8,215 nt of DNA from an uncultured Prevotella sp. (GTDB lineage: Bacteria; Bacteroidota; Bacteroidia; Bacteroidales; Bacteroidaceae): the NCBI GenBank assembly GCA_946625715.1, contig CAMOTK010000084.1, forward strand, positions 1 through 8,215. The letters are read 5' to 3'. Below the pieces are notes generated by a model. That model did not search any database. It was not told the DNA's origin and worked only from the letters and a program-made list of their open reading frames with translations. The stretch's first letter is position 1; every line of letters begins with the position of its first letter. The translations under genes and the position numbers were made by a program. Shown here piece after piece: positions 1-6,777 of this stretch.

Positions 1-1724
1 CCAATGTTCTGCTGGTAGTGGCCGTTGGAAGCCGACATCTGTTCGTGGGGAATGGGCAGATACTCGTCGCGGTTCTTCGTGTACTGAGCGTCGTTGAGGA
101 AGTTCACGCGCTGCTTCTCCTTGGCATAGTAGGCCAGCATCACGTCGGAAACGTCGCCCCAGCGCACCAGGTCGAAATAGCGCTCCGACTCCATGGCCAG
201 CTCCAGACGGCGCTCCATCTTCACAATCTTCAGGGCCTGGTCGGGCGTGTAGGTAGCGGTGTAGGGCTTGCAGTAGAAGTGCACGCCATACTTGCTCTCG
301 TAGTCGCTAATCATCTGCGTGCTGCCAGCGGCACGGTTGCGCACCTGGTTCACCAACGCAATGGCGGCGGGAGCATCGCCCAGCTGAGCTTCAGCCTCGG
401 CCCGCATGAGCAGCACGTCGGCATAGCGGAACACGATGCGGTTCATGGCGCTGGCCCAGTAGCTGCCGTGGATGAGGTAGGTGCCCACGAGGGCCGGGTC
501 GACGTTGTGCTTCAGCGACACGTTGTAGCCATACAGGCCGCCCGAGCGGCTCCAGTCGGTCGACTTGTTGTCCATCATGAAGTTGGCGTTGAACATATAG
601 GGCAGTCCGGGCATGCCCACGGTGAGGAACAGGCGCGGGTCGGCATTGTCGGTCAGTTCGAAGTTCTGGTCGTTGAAGGTGTCGAGCAGAGGCAGTCCGT
701 CGGCATCGGTGCGATAGGCATTGACCAGGTTCTGCGAGGGTTTGTAGAAGTCGCAGCCGCCGTCGGTCACGTCGCTGATGTTGGGCACAATCAGACCATA
801 CGACCAGTTGAGGTTGCCATAGGTGGAACCGTCGTTCATGCTGTACTGTATGGCCCAGAGCGACTCTACGCCGTTCTCATACTGCGGTTCGGGGCGGAAG
901 TTGTTGTGCAGGTCTTTCTCCAGGTCGTAGCCGGCCGAGGTGTAGATAGTCGGCTCGGTGTAGGTGATGACCTTCTGCAGGTCGTCCTTGTTGACAGAGG
1001 TCACAGCGTTCGAGTTGGCATCGTCCTGACGATAGGCCTTGTAGAGATAGACCTTGGCCAGGAAGGCAGCACAGGCGGCCTTGGTGGGACGGCCCTTGTC
1101 GGCCTGCTTCGTGGGCAGGTCGCGGTAGGCTTCTTCCAGGTCCTTGGCAATGAGTGCCCAGCCCTCGTCGTTGGTATATTCGCGGTTGCTCATGTTGTTG
1201 TACTCTTCTTCCGAGAGGTCGGTGCGCACCACGAAGGGAATGTTCTTGTAGAGGCGCTTGAGCAGGAAGTGGGCATAGGCGCGCAGAAACTTGGTCTCGG
1301 CCAGGCGCTGGGCCTTCAGTGCAAAGCTGTCGTCGCACGACTCAACCACGGCCATGGCGGCATTCACACGCGAGAGGGCGTTGTAGAGTCGCACCCACAT
1401 GTCGTTGATGTTCCAGTTGGTGGTGAGCACGCCCTTTTCTACTTCGAGCTGGTGGAACACGTCGCCGTCGTTCACCGTGGAACCGCCTTTATAGGCATCG
1501 TCGGAGCGCACGTCGAAGTTCCACATCGAGAACGACGAGTTGATGTCCTCGGCGGTGGTGAAGATGGCATAGGCCGATGTGACCATGTGGTCTACGTTGG
1601 CCGGGTTCTTCACCTCTTCGTCAGAGAGCGTGCCCTGCGGCTTCTGGTTGTCTAGGAAGTCGCTGCAGCTGCTGAGTGCAAAAATCAGATTGAAGATTGC
1701 AAGAATTGAAATATATCGTTTCAT
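1..1724 (-). CDS. SusD/RagB-family outer-membrane glycan-binding lipoprotein (C-terminal end cut by window edge)
   Basis: SusD-like proteins are surface lipoproteins that sit as a lid on a SusC transporter and help capture oligosaccharides. The reading frame opens with ATG at 1724 and stays open for 574 codons to the window edge. The visible end (HYQQNI, just after YLPIPHEQM) resembles the usual SusD C-terminus, so probably only a few residues are missing. The first 19 residues are a lipoprotein signal peptide ending in the lipobox LSSC, with Cys20 as the predicted lipidated residue, followed by SDFLDNQKPQGTLSDEE, a typical SusD start. Near the C-terminus are two family hallmarks: FRYADVLLMRAEAEAQLGD (about residues 425-445), followed by a helix with NQVRNRAAG, and ERRLELAMESERYFDLVRWG (about 502-521). 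The start lies 22 bases after the susC stop, so the two genes are almost certainly co-transcribed and their products form one complex. The family is certain; the substrate is not known. It may be specific to a plant, host or microbial glycan. Confidence 0.95.
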   Translation of the reverse strand, partial: MKRYISILAIFNLIFALSSCSDFLDNQKPQGTLSDEEVKNPANVDHMVTSAYAIFTTAEDINSSFSMWNFDVRSDDAYKGGSTVNDGDVFHQLEVEKGVLTTNWNINDMWVRLYNALSRVNAAMAVVESCDDSFALKAQRLAETKFLRAYAHFLLKRLYKNIPFVVRTDLSEEEYNNMSNREYTNDEGWALIAKDLEEAYRDLPTKQADKGRPTKAACAAFLAKVYLYKAYRQDDANSNAVTSVNKDDLQKVITYTEPTIYTSAGYDLEKDLHNNFRPEPQYENGVESLWAIQYSMNDGSTYGNLNWSYGLIVPNISDVTDGGCDFYKPSQNLVNAYRTDADGLPLLDTFNDQNFELTDNADPRLFLTVGMPGLPYMFNANFMMDNKSTDWSRSGGLYGYNVSLKHNVDPALVGTYLIHGSYWASAMNRIVFRYADVLLMRAEAEAQLGDAPAAIALVNQVRNRAAGSTQMISDYESKYGVHFYCKPYTATYTPDQALKIVKMERRLELAMESERYFDLVRWGDVSDVMLAYYAKEKQRVNFLNDAQYTKNRDEYLPIPHEQMSASNGHYQQNI

Positions 1725-1746
1725 AATTGTATGGTTTCTTTAGAGG

Positions 1747-4700
1747 TTAGAAGGAAATGTTGAGACCAAACGTCACGTTGAGAGGGATAGGATAGCCGAA
1801 GAGCGGGTTCTCGGGGTCGACGCCTGTGAACTTCTTGCTCTTGATGGTGAGCAGGTTCTGGGCCGAGAGATAGAGGCGTATTTTCGACATGTGGATTTTC
1901 TCCATCAGCCGCTTAGGCAGGTTGTAGCCCAGCTGTATGGTGCGCAGCTTCAGGAACGAGCCGTCTTCGACGTAGTATGACGAGAAGCGCTTCTCGTTGT
2001 TGCCGTCTTCGAGCGAGAGGGCGGGAATGTTCGACGACGGGTTGTTGGGCGTCCAGGCATCGAGCACGCGTGTGCCTTTGTTCAGATACTGCACGTTGAC
2101 ACCCGACCAGAGGTCGGTCTGCACCTTGTAGCCGCCGTTGGTGTCGTCACCAGGCTTCACGGTGGTCAGCGCATCGACGCCCTGCACGCCCTGCCAGAAC
2201 ATGGTCAGGTCTAAGTCCTTATACTGCAGATAGATGTTCAGACCGTAGCTGAAAGCGGGCGTGGGGTCGTAGATCCACTCCTGGTCTTTCTCGTTGATGA
2301 CGCCATTGCCGTCGAGGTCCTTCCAGCGCATGCGTCCCACGGCTGCACCTTCCTGGCGGGCGTGGTTGTCGACCTCGTCCTGCGACTTGAAGATGCCGTC
2401 GTAGACATAGCCTACGTATGAGAACATGGGATGGCCCACGACGCTCTCTACGCCGCTGCCGCCGAAGGTGCCTTTCGAGGCGATGGTCTCTGGCAGCTTG
2501 GTCACCTTGTTGCGGTTGGTGCTGATGTTGGCGGTGAGGTCGTAGCTGAAGTCGCCCGCATTACCGCGGTAGCCGATGTTGAACTCCACGCCCTTGTTCT
2601 CTACCTCGCCGGCGTTGATCCACTTGTTGCTGCCCTCACCCATGATGCCGATGCCGGGCATGTTGACCAGGATGTCCTTGGTCTTCTTGTAGTACCACTC
2701 GAACGAACCGTAGAGGGCGTTGTTCAGGAAGCCGAAGTCGAGACCGACGTTGGTCTGCGTAGTGGTTTCCCACTTGATGTCGTCGTTGGCCAGCTGACTG
2801 CGCTTGAAGCCCGAGTCGAGGGTGTGGCCGCCGTTGGTGCCCTGTATGTCGTAGCTGGTGCCGTAGCTCTGTCCGCCGAAGTTGGCCTCGCCATAGGTGG
2901 CCAGATAGATGTTGTAGCGGGCATTGTTGTCTATTTCCTGGTTACCGGTCTGTCCCCACGAAGCGCGGAGCTTCAGGTTGGAGAGCCAGTTGCCGGCACC
3001 CTTCATAAACTTCTCCTCGCTCAGGCGCCAGCCGGCCGACACCGAGGGGAACGTACCGTACTTGTTGTTCTTACCGAAGCGGCTGGAACCGTCGCGACGC
3101 ATGGTGAGGCTCACGAGGTAGCGGTCGTCGAAGGTGTAGTTGATTTTCCCGAAGAACGAGACGAGCGAGAAGCCGTTGCCCGAACCGAAGGCTTCCTGGC
3201 GACCGATGCCGGCGTCGGGCCACATGTAGTCGGTGGTCAGGGCGTAGTAGTCGTAGCGTCGACCGCCAAACCACGTGTCGTTCTGGCGGTTGAGCTCCAT
3301 ACCCACGAGGGCGTCGGCACGGTGCTTGCCCAGCTCAAGGTTGTAGGTGGCGATGGCGTTCCACATCCACTTCATCCAGTGCTCCTGCTTGGCCTCGACC
3401 AGATTCTTGCTGTTGGCCACGTTGCCGTTGGGCACGGGATAGGTGAAGATGCGCTGCTGCTTCTGGGCGTAGTCCAGACCGAAGGTGGTCTTCACGGTGA
3501 GGTTCTTCACCGGCGTGAGGGTCAGGTAGACGTCGCCGAAGGTGCGCCAGTAGGTGTAGCGGTTGTCCTTGTTGCGTTCGAGCACCTCGACGGGGTTCTC
3601 GCGGTCGGCATAGCTGCCGGTGAGGTTGGCATACTCGCCGGCGGTGTTGTAGATGGGATAGTTGGGGTTGAACTGCAGCACGTTGCCCAGGAAGCCGCCG
3701 GGTGCCGACACCTCGCTGGTGCGGCTCAGGGTGAAGTGCTCGCCCACGGTGAGGATGTCTTTCAGCAGCTTGTACTCGGTGTTCATACGTGCCGAGAAGC
3801 GGCTGAAGTCGGTGTCCTTGATGATACCCAGGTTCTTGTAGTAGCCCACGGAGAAGAAGCTGGTGCCGCGCTCCGAGCCGTTGCTCACGCTCACATTATA
3901 GTTCTGCACAATGCCCGTGCGCGTCACTTCCTTAATCCAGTCGGTGTCGGAAGCGGGCACTGTGTTGGCCTCGTCCAGATACTTCTGCATGGTCATGCCA
4001 TGAAGCTGTGGCACGCCGTTCTGGTCGTAGCCCCAGTTGAAGTGGTAGCCCAGCGAGTTGTTGTTGGGGTCCAGACCGTCGTTGACGTTGGCCTGCCAGA
4101 AAGCCTGTCCCCACTGCTTGGCGTTGAGCACTTTCATGCGGTGGGCATACATCGAGGCGGCAATGCTGGCGTCGAGGTTCACCTTCACCTGGCCGCTCTT
4201 GCCCTTCTTCGTGGTGACGATGATGACGCCGTTGGCAGCGCGCGAACCGTAGATAGAGGCCGAGGCAGCATCCTTGAGCACCTGGATGCTCTCGATGTCG
4301 CCGCCGTTGAGCTCGTGCATGCCCGACTTGGTGGGCACACCGTCGATGATGTAGAGCGGGTCGTTGTTGTTCAGCGTGCCATTGCCGCGGATGCGCACCG
4401 TGGCAGCACCCGAGGGGTTACCGTCGGCTGAGATGGTCATGCCCGGCACGCGGCCCTGCAGGGCCTTCATCGGGTTGTTCTCGTTCTGCTTGGCCATTTC
4501 CTCGATGCTCACGGTAGAGATGGCTCCGGTGAGGTCGGCCTTGCGCTGTGTGGTGTAACCGGTGACGACCACCTCGTTGAGTGTCTGGGCGTCGTCCTTC
4601 ATGGTCACTTTCATGCCCGCCTGGGCAGCCACTTCCTGTTTTTCATAGCCGATGTAGGAGAACACGAGTGTTTTGCCTGCAGCAACTTTCAACTTGAAGT

Positions 4701-4875
4701 TTCCGTCGAAGTCGGTCACGGCGCCGTTCGACGTTCCCTTCTCCATGACGGTTGCACCGATGACCGGCTCTCCGGCAGAGTCGACCACAGTGCCCGTAAT
4801 CACTGTCTGCGCATACGCGATGGTTGCCACAAACATGAGCACAAGGCTCAGAAGATGTCTTTGCAAATGTTTCAT
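1747..4875 (-). CDS. SusC/RagA-family TonB-dependent outer-membrane transporter
   Basis: This 1042-residue protein is predicted to import oligosaccharides across the outer membrane using TonB energy, with SusD as its partner. Residues 1-22 form a signal peptide, with cleavage predicted after AYA. Residues about 26-83 are a carboxypeptidase-regulatory-like domain (VITGTVVDSAGEPVIGATV ... FSYIGYEKQEV). The conserved segment NEVVVTGYTTQRK follows at 100-112. The plug domain runs to about 225 and includes ALQGRVPGM, VRIRGNGTLN, DPLYIIDGVP (172-181) and SIYGSRAANGVIIVTTKKG. The rest is the beta-barrel, ending in NVTFGLNISF with the terminal Phe typical of outer-membrane barrels. A loop with DLDGNGVINEKDQ is a calcium-loop-like motif often seen in this family. 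Length and domain order are normal. There is no N-terminal STN (secretin/TonB signalling) domain, so it is not expected to signal to an anti-sigma factor; this fits control by the neighbouring AraC-type regulator. The ATG at 4875 is the only start that gives a proper signal peptide. Confidence 0.97.
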   Translation of the reverse strand: MKHLQRHLLSLVLMFVATIAYAQTVITGTVVDSAGEPVIGATVMEKGTSNGAVTDFDGNFKLKVAAGKTLVFSYIGYEKQEVAAQAGMKVTMKDDAQTLNEVVVTGYTTQRKADLTGAISTVSIEEMAKQNENNPMKALQGRVPGMTISADGNPSGAATVRIRGNGTLNNNDPLYIIDGVPTKSGMHELNGGDIESIQVLKDAASASIYGSRAANGVIIVTTKKGKSGQVKVNLDASIAASMYAHRMKVLNAKQWGQAFWQANVNDGLDPNNNSLGYHFNWGYDQNGVPQLHGMTMQKYLDEANTVPASDTDWIKEVTRTGIVQNYNVSVSNGSERGTSFFSVGYYKNLGIIKDTDFSRFSARMNTEYKLLKDILTVGEHFTLSRTSEVSAPGGFLGNVLQFNPNYPIYNTAGEYANLTGSYADRENPVEVLERNKDNRYTYWRTFGDVYLTLTPVKNLTVKTTFGLDYAQKQQRIFTYPVPNGNVANSKNLVEAKQEHWMKWMWNAIATYNLELGKHRADALVGMELNRQNDTWFGGRRYDYYALTTDYMWPDAGIGRQEAFGSGNGFSLVSFFGKINYTFDDRYLVSLTMRRDGSSRFGKNNKYGTFPSVSAGWRLSEEKFMKGAGNWLSNLKLRASWGQTGNQEIDNNARYNIYLATYGEANFGGQSYGTSYDIQGTNGGHTLDSGFKRSQLANDDIKWETTTQTNVGLDFGFLNNALYGSFEWYYKKTKDILVNMPGIGIMGEGSNKWINAGEVENKGVEFNIGYRGNAGDFSYDLTANISTNRNKVTKLPETIASKGTFGGSGVESVVGHPMFSYVGYVYDGIFKSQDEVDNHARQEGAAVGRMRWKDLDGNGVINEKDQEWIYDPTPAFSYGLNIYLQYKDLDLTMFWQGVQGVDALTTVKPGDDTNGGYKVQTDLWSGVNVQYLNKGTRVLDAWTPNNPSSNIPALSLEDGNNEKRFSSYYVEDGSFLKLRTIQLGYNLPKRLMEKIHMSKIRLYLSAQNLLTIKSKKFTGVDPENPLFGYPIPLNVTFGLNISF

Positions 4876-4904
4876 ATTTTTTTAGTTAGTAATAAAAATT
4901 GCTG

Positions 4905-4939
4905 CAAAGATACAAGATAAACAGTTTGGAAAGCACAAA
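4905..4939 (-). promoter_or_regulatory. Candidate Bacteroidetes-type promoter of the susC-susD operon
   Basis: Read on the minus strand, TATCTTTG (4905-4912) matches the Bacteroidetes -7 consensus TAnnTTTG. A TTTG (4936-4939) lies upstream with a 23-base spacer. That spacer is slightly longer than the usual 19-21, so the -33 assignment is weaker than the -7. Transcription would begin near 4899, leaving a leader of about 23 bases that is almost entirely A/T, with no Shine-Dalgarno sequence, as is usual in this phylum. The TTTG overlaps the edge of the large inverted repeat centred on 4971, so a protein bound there could act directly on the promoter. A suboptimal spacing would fit a promoter that needs an activator, but that is inference. 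Confidence 0.55.
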
Positions 4940-5004
4940 AAATCGTTCACCAAAGCCAAAATTTGTTGCAATGCAACATTTTTAGCAGAGAATGAACGAT
5001 TTTT
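4938..5004. repeat. Two-tier inverted repeat sharing one centre (candidate operator or terminator)
   Basis: Outer arms AAAAATCGTTCA (4938-4949) and TGAACGATTTTT (4993-5004) are perfect 12-bp inverted copies. Inner arms TGTTGCA (4964-4970) and TGCAACA (4972-4978) are perfect 7-bp inverted copies. Both pairs are centred on base 4971, and the triplets AAA (4959-4961) and TTT (4981-4983) pair on the same axis. The element fills much of the spacer between the regulator stop (5026) and the susC start (4875). Its left edge touches the proposed susC -33 element. One reading is an operator for the adjacent AraC-domain regulator. The other is a factor-independent terminator for that regulator, because on the minus strand the outer stem ends in a run of T about 80 bases after the stop codon. 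The long 43-base interval between the outer arms makes a simple terminator less typical. The repeat itself is plain in the sequence; its role is uncertain. Confidence 0.8.
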
Positions 5005-5025
5005 GTCAGAACAAAAGGATGCTGA

Positions 5026-6702
5026 CTATTGCTTGAGTTCGGTGGGACTCTGGCCGAACTCGTCCTTGAAGCACTTGGTGAAGTAGCTGGGAGCGGTGAA
5101 GCCTACGGCGTAGGCCACCTCGCTGATGGTCTTGTCGGTGCTGAGCAGCAACTGGTAGCCGCGGTTAAGACGGGCAGTGCGCAGCAACTCTACTGGCGAC
5201 GAGCCGGTGATGGTCTTCAGCTTGCGGTAGAGCTGCACACGACTGAGGTGCATGTCGGCGGCAAGGTCTTCCACGCTGAGCTCGCTGTCGGGGAGGCGCG
5301 ACTCGACTACTTCCTTGAACCGGGCCACGAAGTGCGACGTGGTGGTGCTGTCAATGTCGGCTGTTGCTTCGTCGGCATCGACAGGTTCTGCATCGGCACG
5401 GTCGTCAACGGCGGGCTCGACACTCTGCGGCTCGGCACTCTGCGGCTCGGCACTCTGCGGCTCGGCACTCTGCGGCTCTGCCGCGCCTGATGAGGCGGCC
5501 TCAACAGCAGTCGACTCGCCGGCAGCTTCGGCCGGCTCTTGGGGCTCAAGATTCCACAGGTTGCTCACCACACGCTGGCGGCGCAGGGTGATTTTGCCGC
5601 GCTGATAGAGATAGAACAAGGTGAAGACCACGAGCAGCAGGACGATGGCACCGCAGGCCAGCACGATGATGATGCGCTGGGTGTTGAGTTCCTGCAGATA
5701 GTTGTCGGCGCGCATGTGCAACTGGTCGAGGTAGGCCGTCTGCTCGGCCACTTCCTCGTTCTGCATCTTGATGACGTGGGCATTGCTCTTGGTGACAAGA
5801 GCCGACATGAACAGCTCTTCCTTATTGTAAGGACGGCCTTCGAGAATGGCGACGGCCAGGGAAATGAGGCGGTCGCCGTGGGTGGGATAGATGTAGGTGG
5901 CATCGAGCAACGAGTCGATGACCTGCTGGATGCCGCCTTCGGGGCCTGGCAAACCGTCGATGCCGCAGTAGCGGGTGGCTTTCAGACTGGCGGTGGGCAA
6001 CAAGCTCTCGAGGGCTTTGCGGGCACCAATGGCCATGCGGTCGTTATGGCCGAAGACGTAGTCGATGCCTGCACTGGCCTGCTGCCTGCCGGCATCGCTC
6101 TGCAGCCACTGCTGCACGGCCTCGTGGGCACTATGCTCGGTCCAGTCGCCCTGAAGCGTGGCAACCACCTGAATGTCGGGGTATTGCTTCATGGCATCGG
6201 CAAAACCGTTGTGGCGCTCAATGGCAGGCGAGGAGCCTTCAAGGCCATGAATCTCGAGCACCCTACCCCGTCCACCGAGACTGTGAGCGATATGTTCGCC
6301 CATGGTGCGGCCCATCTCGTAGTTGTCGGCACCGAGGTAGGCGGTGTATTTCTTCGAGCTGGTCTTACGCTCAAACACAATGACGGGAATGCCGCGGTCG
6401 TAGGCGCGGTCGATGGCCGGCGATATGGTCTGCACCTGATTGGGGGCCACGATGAGCAGGTCGATACCAGTGGCTACCAGACTGTCTATCTGCTGCACCT
6501 GGCGCTCATCGCTGTCGTAGGCAGCGGCAAAGCGCACGTCAACATCGCCGTGGATATAGGCACCCATGCGCAGTTCGGCGTTCTGCTTCTCGCGCCAGAT
6601 GTCGGCCGAGCACTGCGACACGCCTATCTTGAAGCGTTTCTCGCTGGGTGTACAGGCCGCAATGGTTTCTATTAATATAATAATGTATAGTAGCTTCTTC
6701 AT
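5026..6702 (-). CDS. Membrane-spanning one-component regulator: periplasmic sugar-binding domain, one TM segment, repeat linker, AraC-type DNA-binding domain
   Basis: From the ATG at 6702 the protein has 558 residues. Residues 1-17 (MKKLLYIIILIETIAAC) are a signal-like segment with lipobox IAAC. Residues about 24-300 are a type-1 periplasmic sugar-binding fold of the ribose/LacI class (KIGVSQCSADIWREKQN, GIDLLIVAPNQ, GIPVIVFERKT, YLGADNYEMGRTMGEHIA, SSPAIERHNGF, YVFGHNDRMAIGA). A likely helical stalk leads to one membrane span at about 344-366. A linker of roughly 90 residues, rich in Ala, Glu, Asp, Pro and Ser, carries AEPQS repeats. Residues about 457-556 are an AraC-type double helix-turn-helix (LSVEDLAADMHLSRVQLYRKL and ISEVAYAVGFTAPSYFTKCFKDEFG). 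The sensor half is very like that of Bacteroides hybrid two-component regulators, which normally exceed 900 residues, but no HisKA, HATPase or receiver domain is present. It probably senses a sugar and controls susC/susD next door. An upstream in-frame TTG at 6729 is unlikely to be the start because it lies inside the proposed promoter; ATG at 6711 is a close alternative. Confidence 0.9.
   Translation of the reverse strand: MKKLLYIIILIETIAACTPSEKRFKIGVSQCSADIWREKQNAELRMGAYIHGDVDVRFAAAYDSDERQVQQIDSLVATGIDLLIVAPNQVQTISPAIDRAYDRGIPVIVFERKTSSKKYTAYLGADNYEMGRTMGEHIAHSLGGRGRVLEIHGLEGSSPAIERHNGFADAMKQYPDIQVVATLQGDWTEHSAHEAVQQWLQSDAGRQQASAGIDYVFGHNDRMAIGARKALESLLPTASLKATRYCGIDGLPGPEGGIQQVIDSLLDATYIYPTHGDRLISLAVAILEGRPYNKEELFMSALVTKSNAHVIKMQNEEVAEQTAYLDQLHMRADNYLQELNTQRIIIVLACGAIVLLLVVFTLFYLYQRGKITLRRQRVVSNLWNLEPQEPAEAAGESTAVEAASSGAAEPQSAEPQSAEPQSAEPQSVEPAVDDRADAEPVDADEATADIDSTTTSHFVARFKEVVESRLPDSELSVEDLAADMHLSRVQLYRKLKTITGSSPVELLRTARLNRGYQLLLSTDKTISEVAYAVGFTAPSYFTKCFKDEFGQSPTELKQ
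5416..5475 (-). repeat. Four-unit 15-bp in-frame tandem repeat encoding AEPQS linker units
   Basis: On the plus strand the unit CTCGGCACTCTGCGG occurs at 5431-5445, 5446-5460 and 5461-5475. A fourth copy at 5416-5430 differs by one base (CTCGACACTCTGCGG). On the coding strand this gives PQSAE-type units in the regulator's cytoplasmic linker, and the single change turns one Ala into Val (PQSVEP). Because the unit is a multiple of three, gain or loss of copies keeps the frame and only changes the distance between the membrane and the DNA-binding domain. The near-identity at DNA level suggests recent slippage or recombination rather than selection on protein sequence alone. Confidence 0.95.
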
Positions 6703-6726
6703 CGCAATCATGTCGTTTTGTCGGCA

Positions 6727-6758
6727 CAAAAGTACGAAAAAACAGGATAAAAGCCAAA
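6727..6758 (-). promoter_or_regulatory. Candidate Bacteroidetes-type promoter of the regulator gene
   Basis: On the minus strand, TTTG (6755-6758) is followed after exactly 20 bases by TACTTTTG (6727-6734), matching the -33/-7 pattern TTTG-N19-21-TAnnTTTG. It lies in the 75-base AT-rich spacer between the nrdG stop (6778) and the regulator start (6702). The predicted transcription start near 6720 leaves a short leader of roughly 10-20 bases, depending on whether ATG 6711 or 6702 is used. The -7 element covers the TTG at 6727-6729, which argues against the longest possible reading frame. No clear terminator hairpin for nrdG was seen in this spacer, so some read-through from nrdDG is possible. 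Confidence 0.6.
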
Positions 6759-6777
6759 TAAATCAGGGTCTTTTTAT

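Noticed and set aside
18..1655. Long open frame on the plus strand opposite susD (545 codons)
   Set aside because: It is antisense to a well-supported SusD gene, has a low-complexity Val/Gly/His/Leu-rich translation with no recognisable domain, and is explained by GC-rich codon use that avoids TTA, CTA and TCA on the coding strand.
2431..4431. Long open frame on the plus strand opposite susC (666 codons)
   Set aside because: Same shadow effect; the translation is Val/Gly/Ala/His-rich without motifs, and the minus-strand SusC is unambiguous over the whole length.
5252..5605. Repeat-containing open frames on both strands around the 15-bp repeat (for example Arg/His/Ser-rich products)
   Set aside because: A 15-bp repeat is open in several frames at once; only the minus-strand frame continues into recognised domains on both sides.
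5539..6675. Open frame on the plus strand opposite the regulator (378 codons)
   Set aside because: It lies antisense to the sugar-binding domain, which has clear family motifs; the plus-strand product shows none.
6703..6729. N-terminal extension of the regulator from a TTG at 6729
   Set aside because: The TTG lies inside the proposed -7 promoter element, and the extension would place charged and polar residues before an otherwise normal signal segment. ATG 6702 (or 6711) is preferred.
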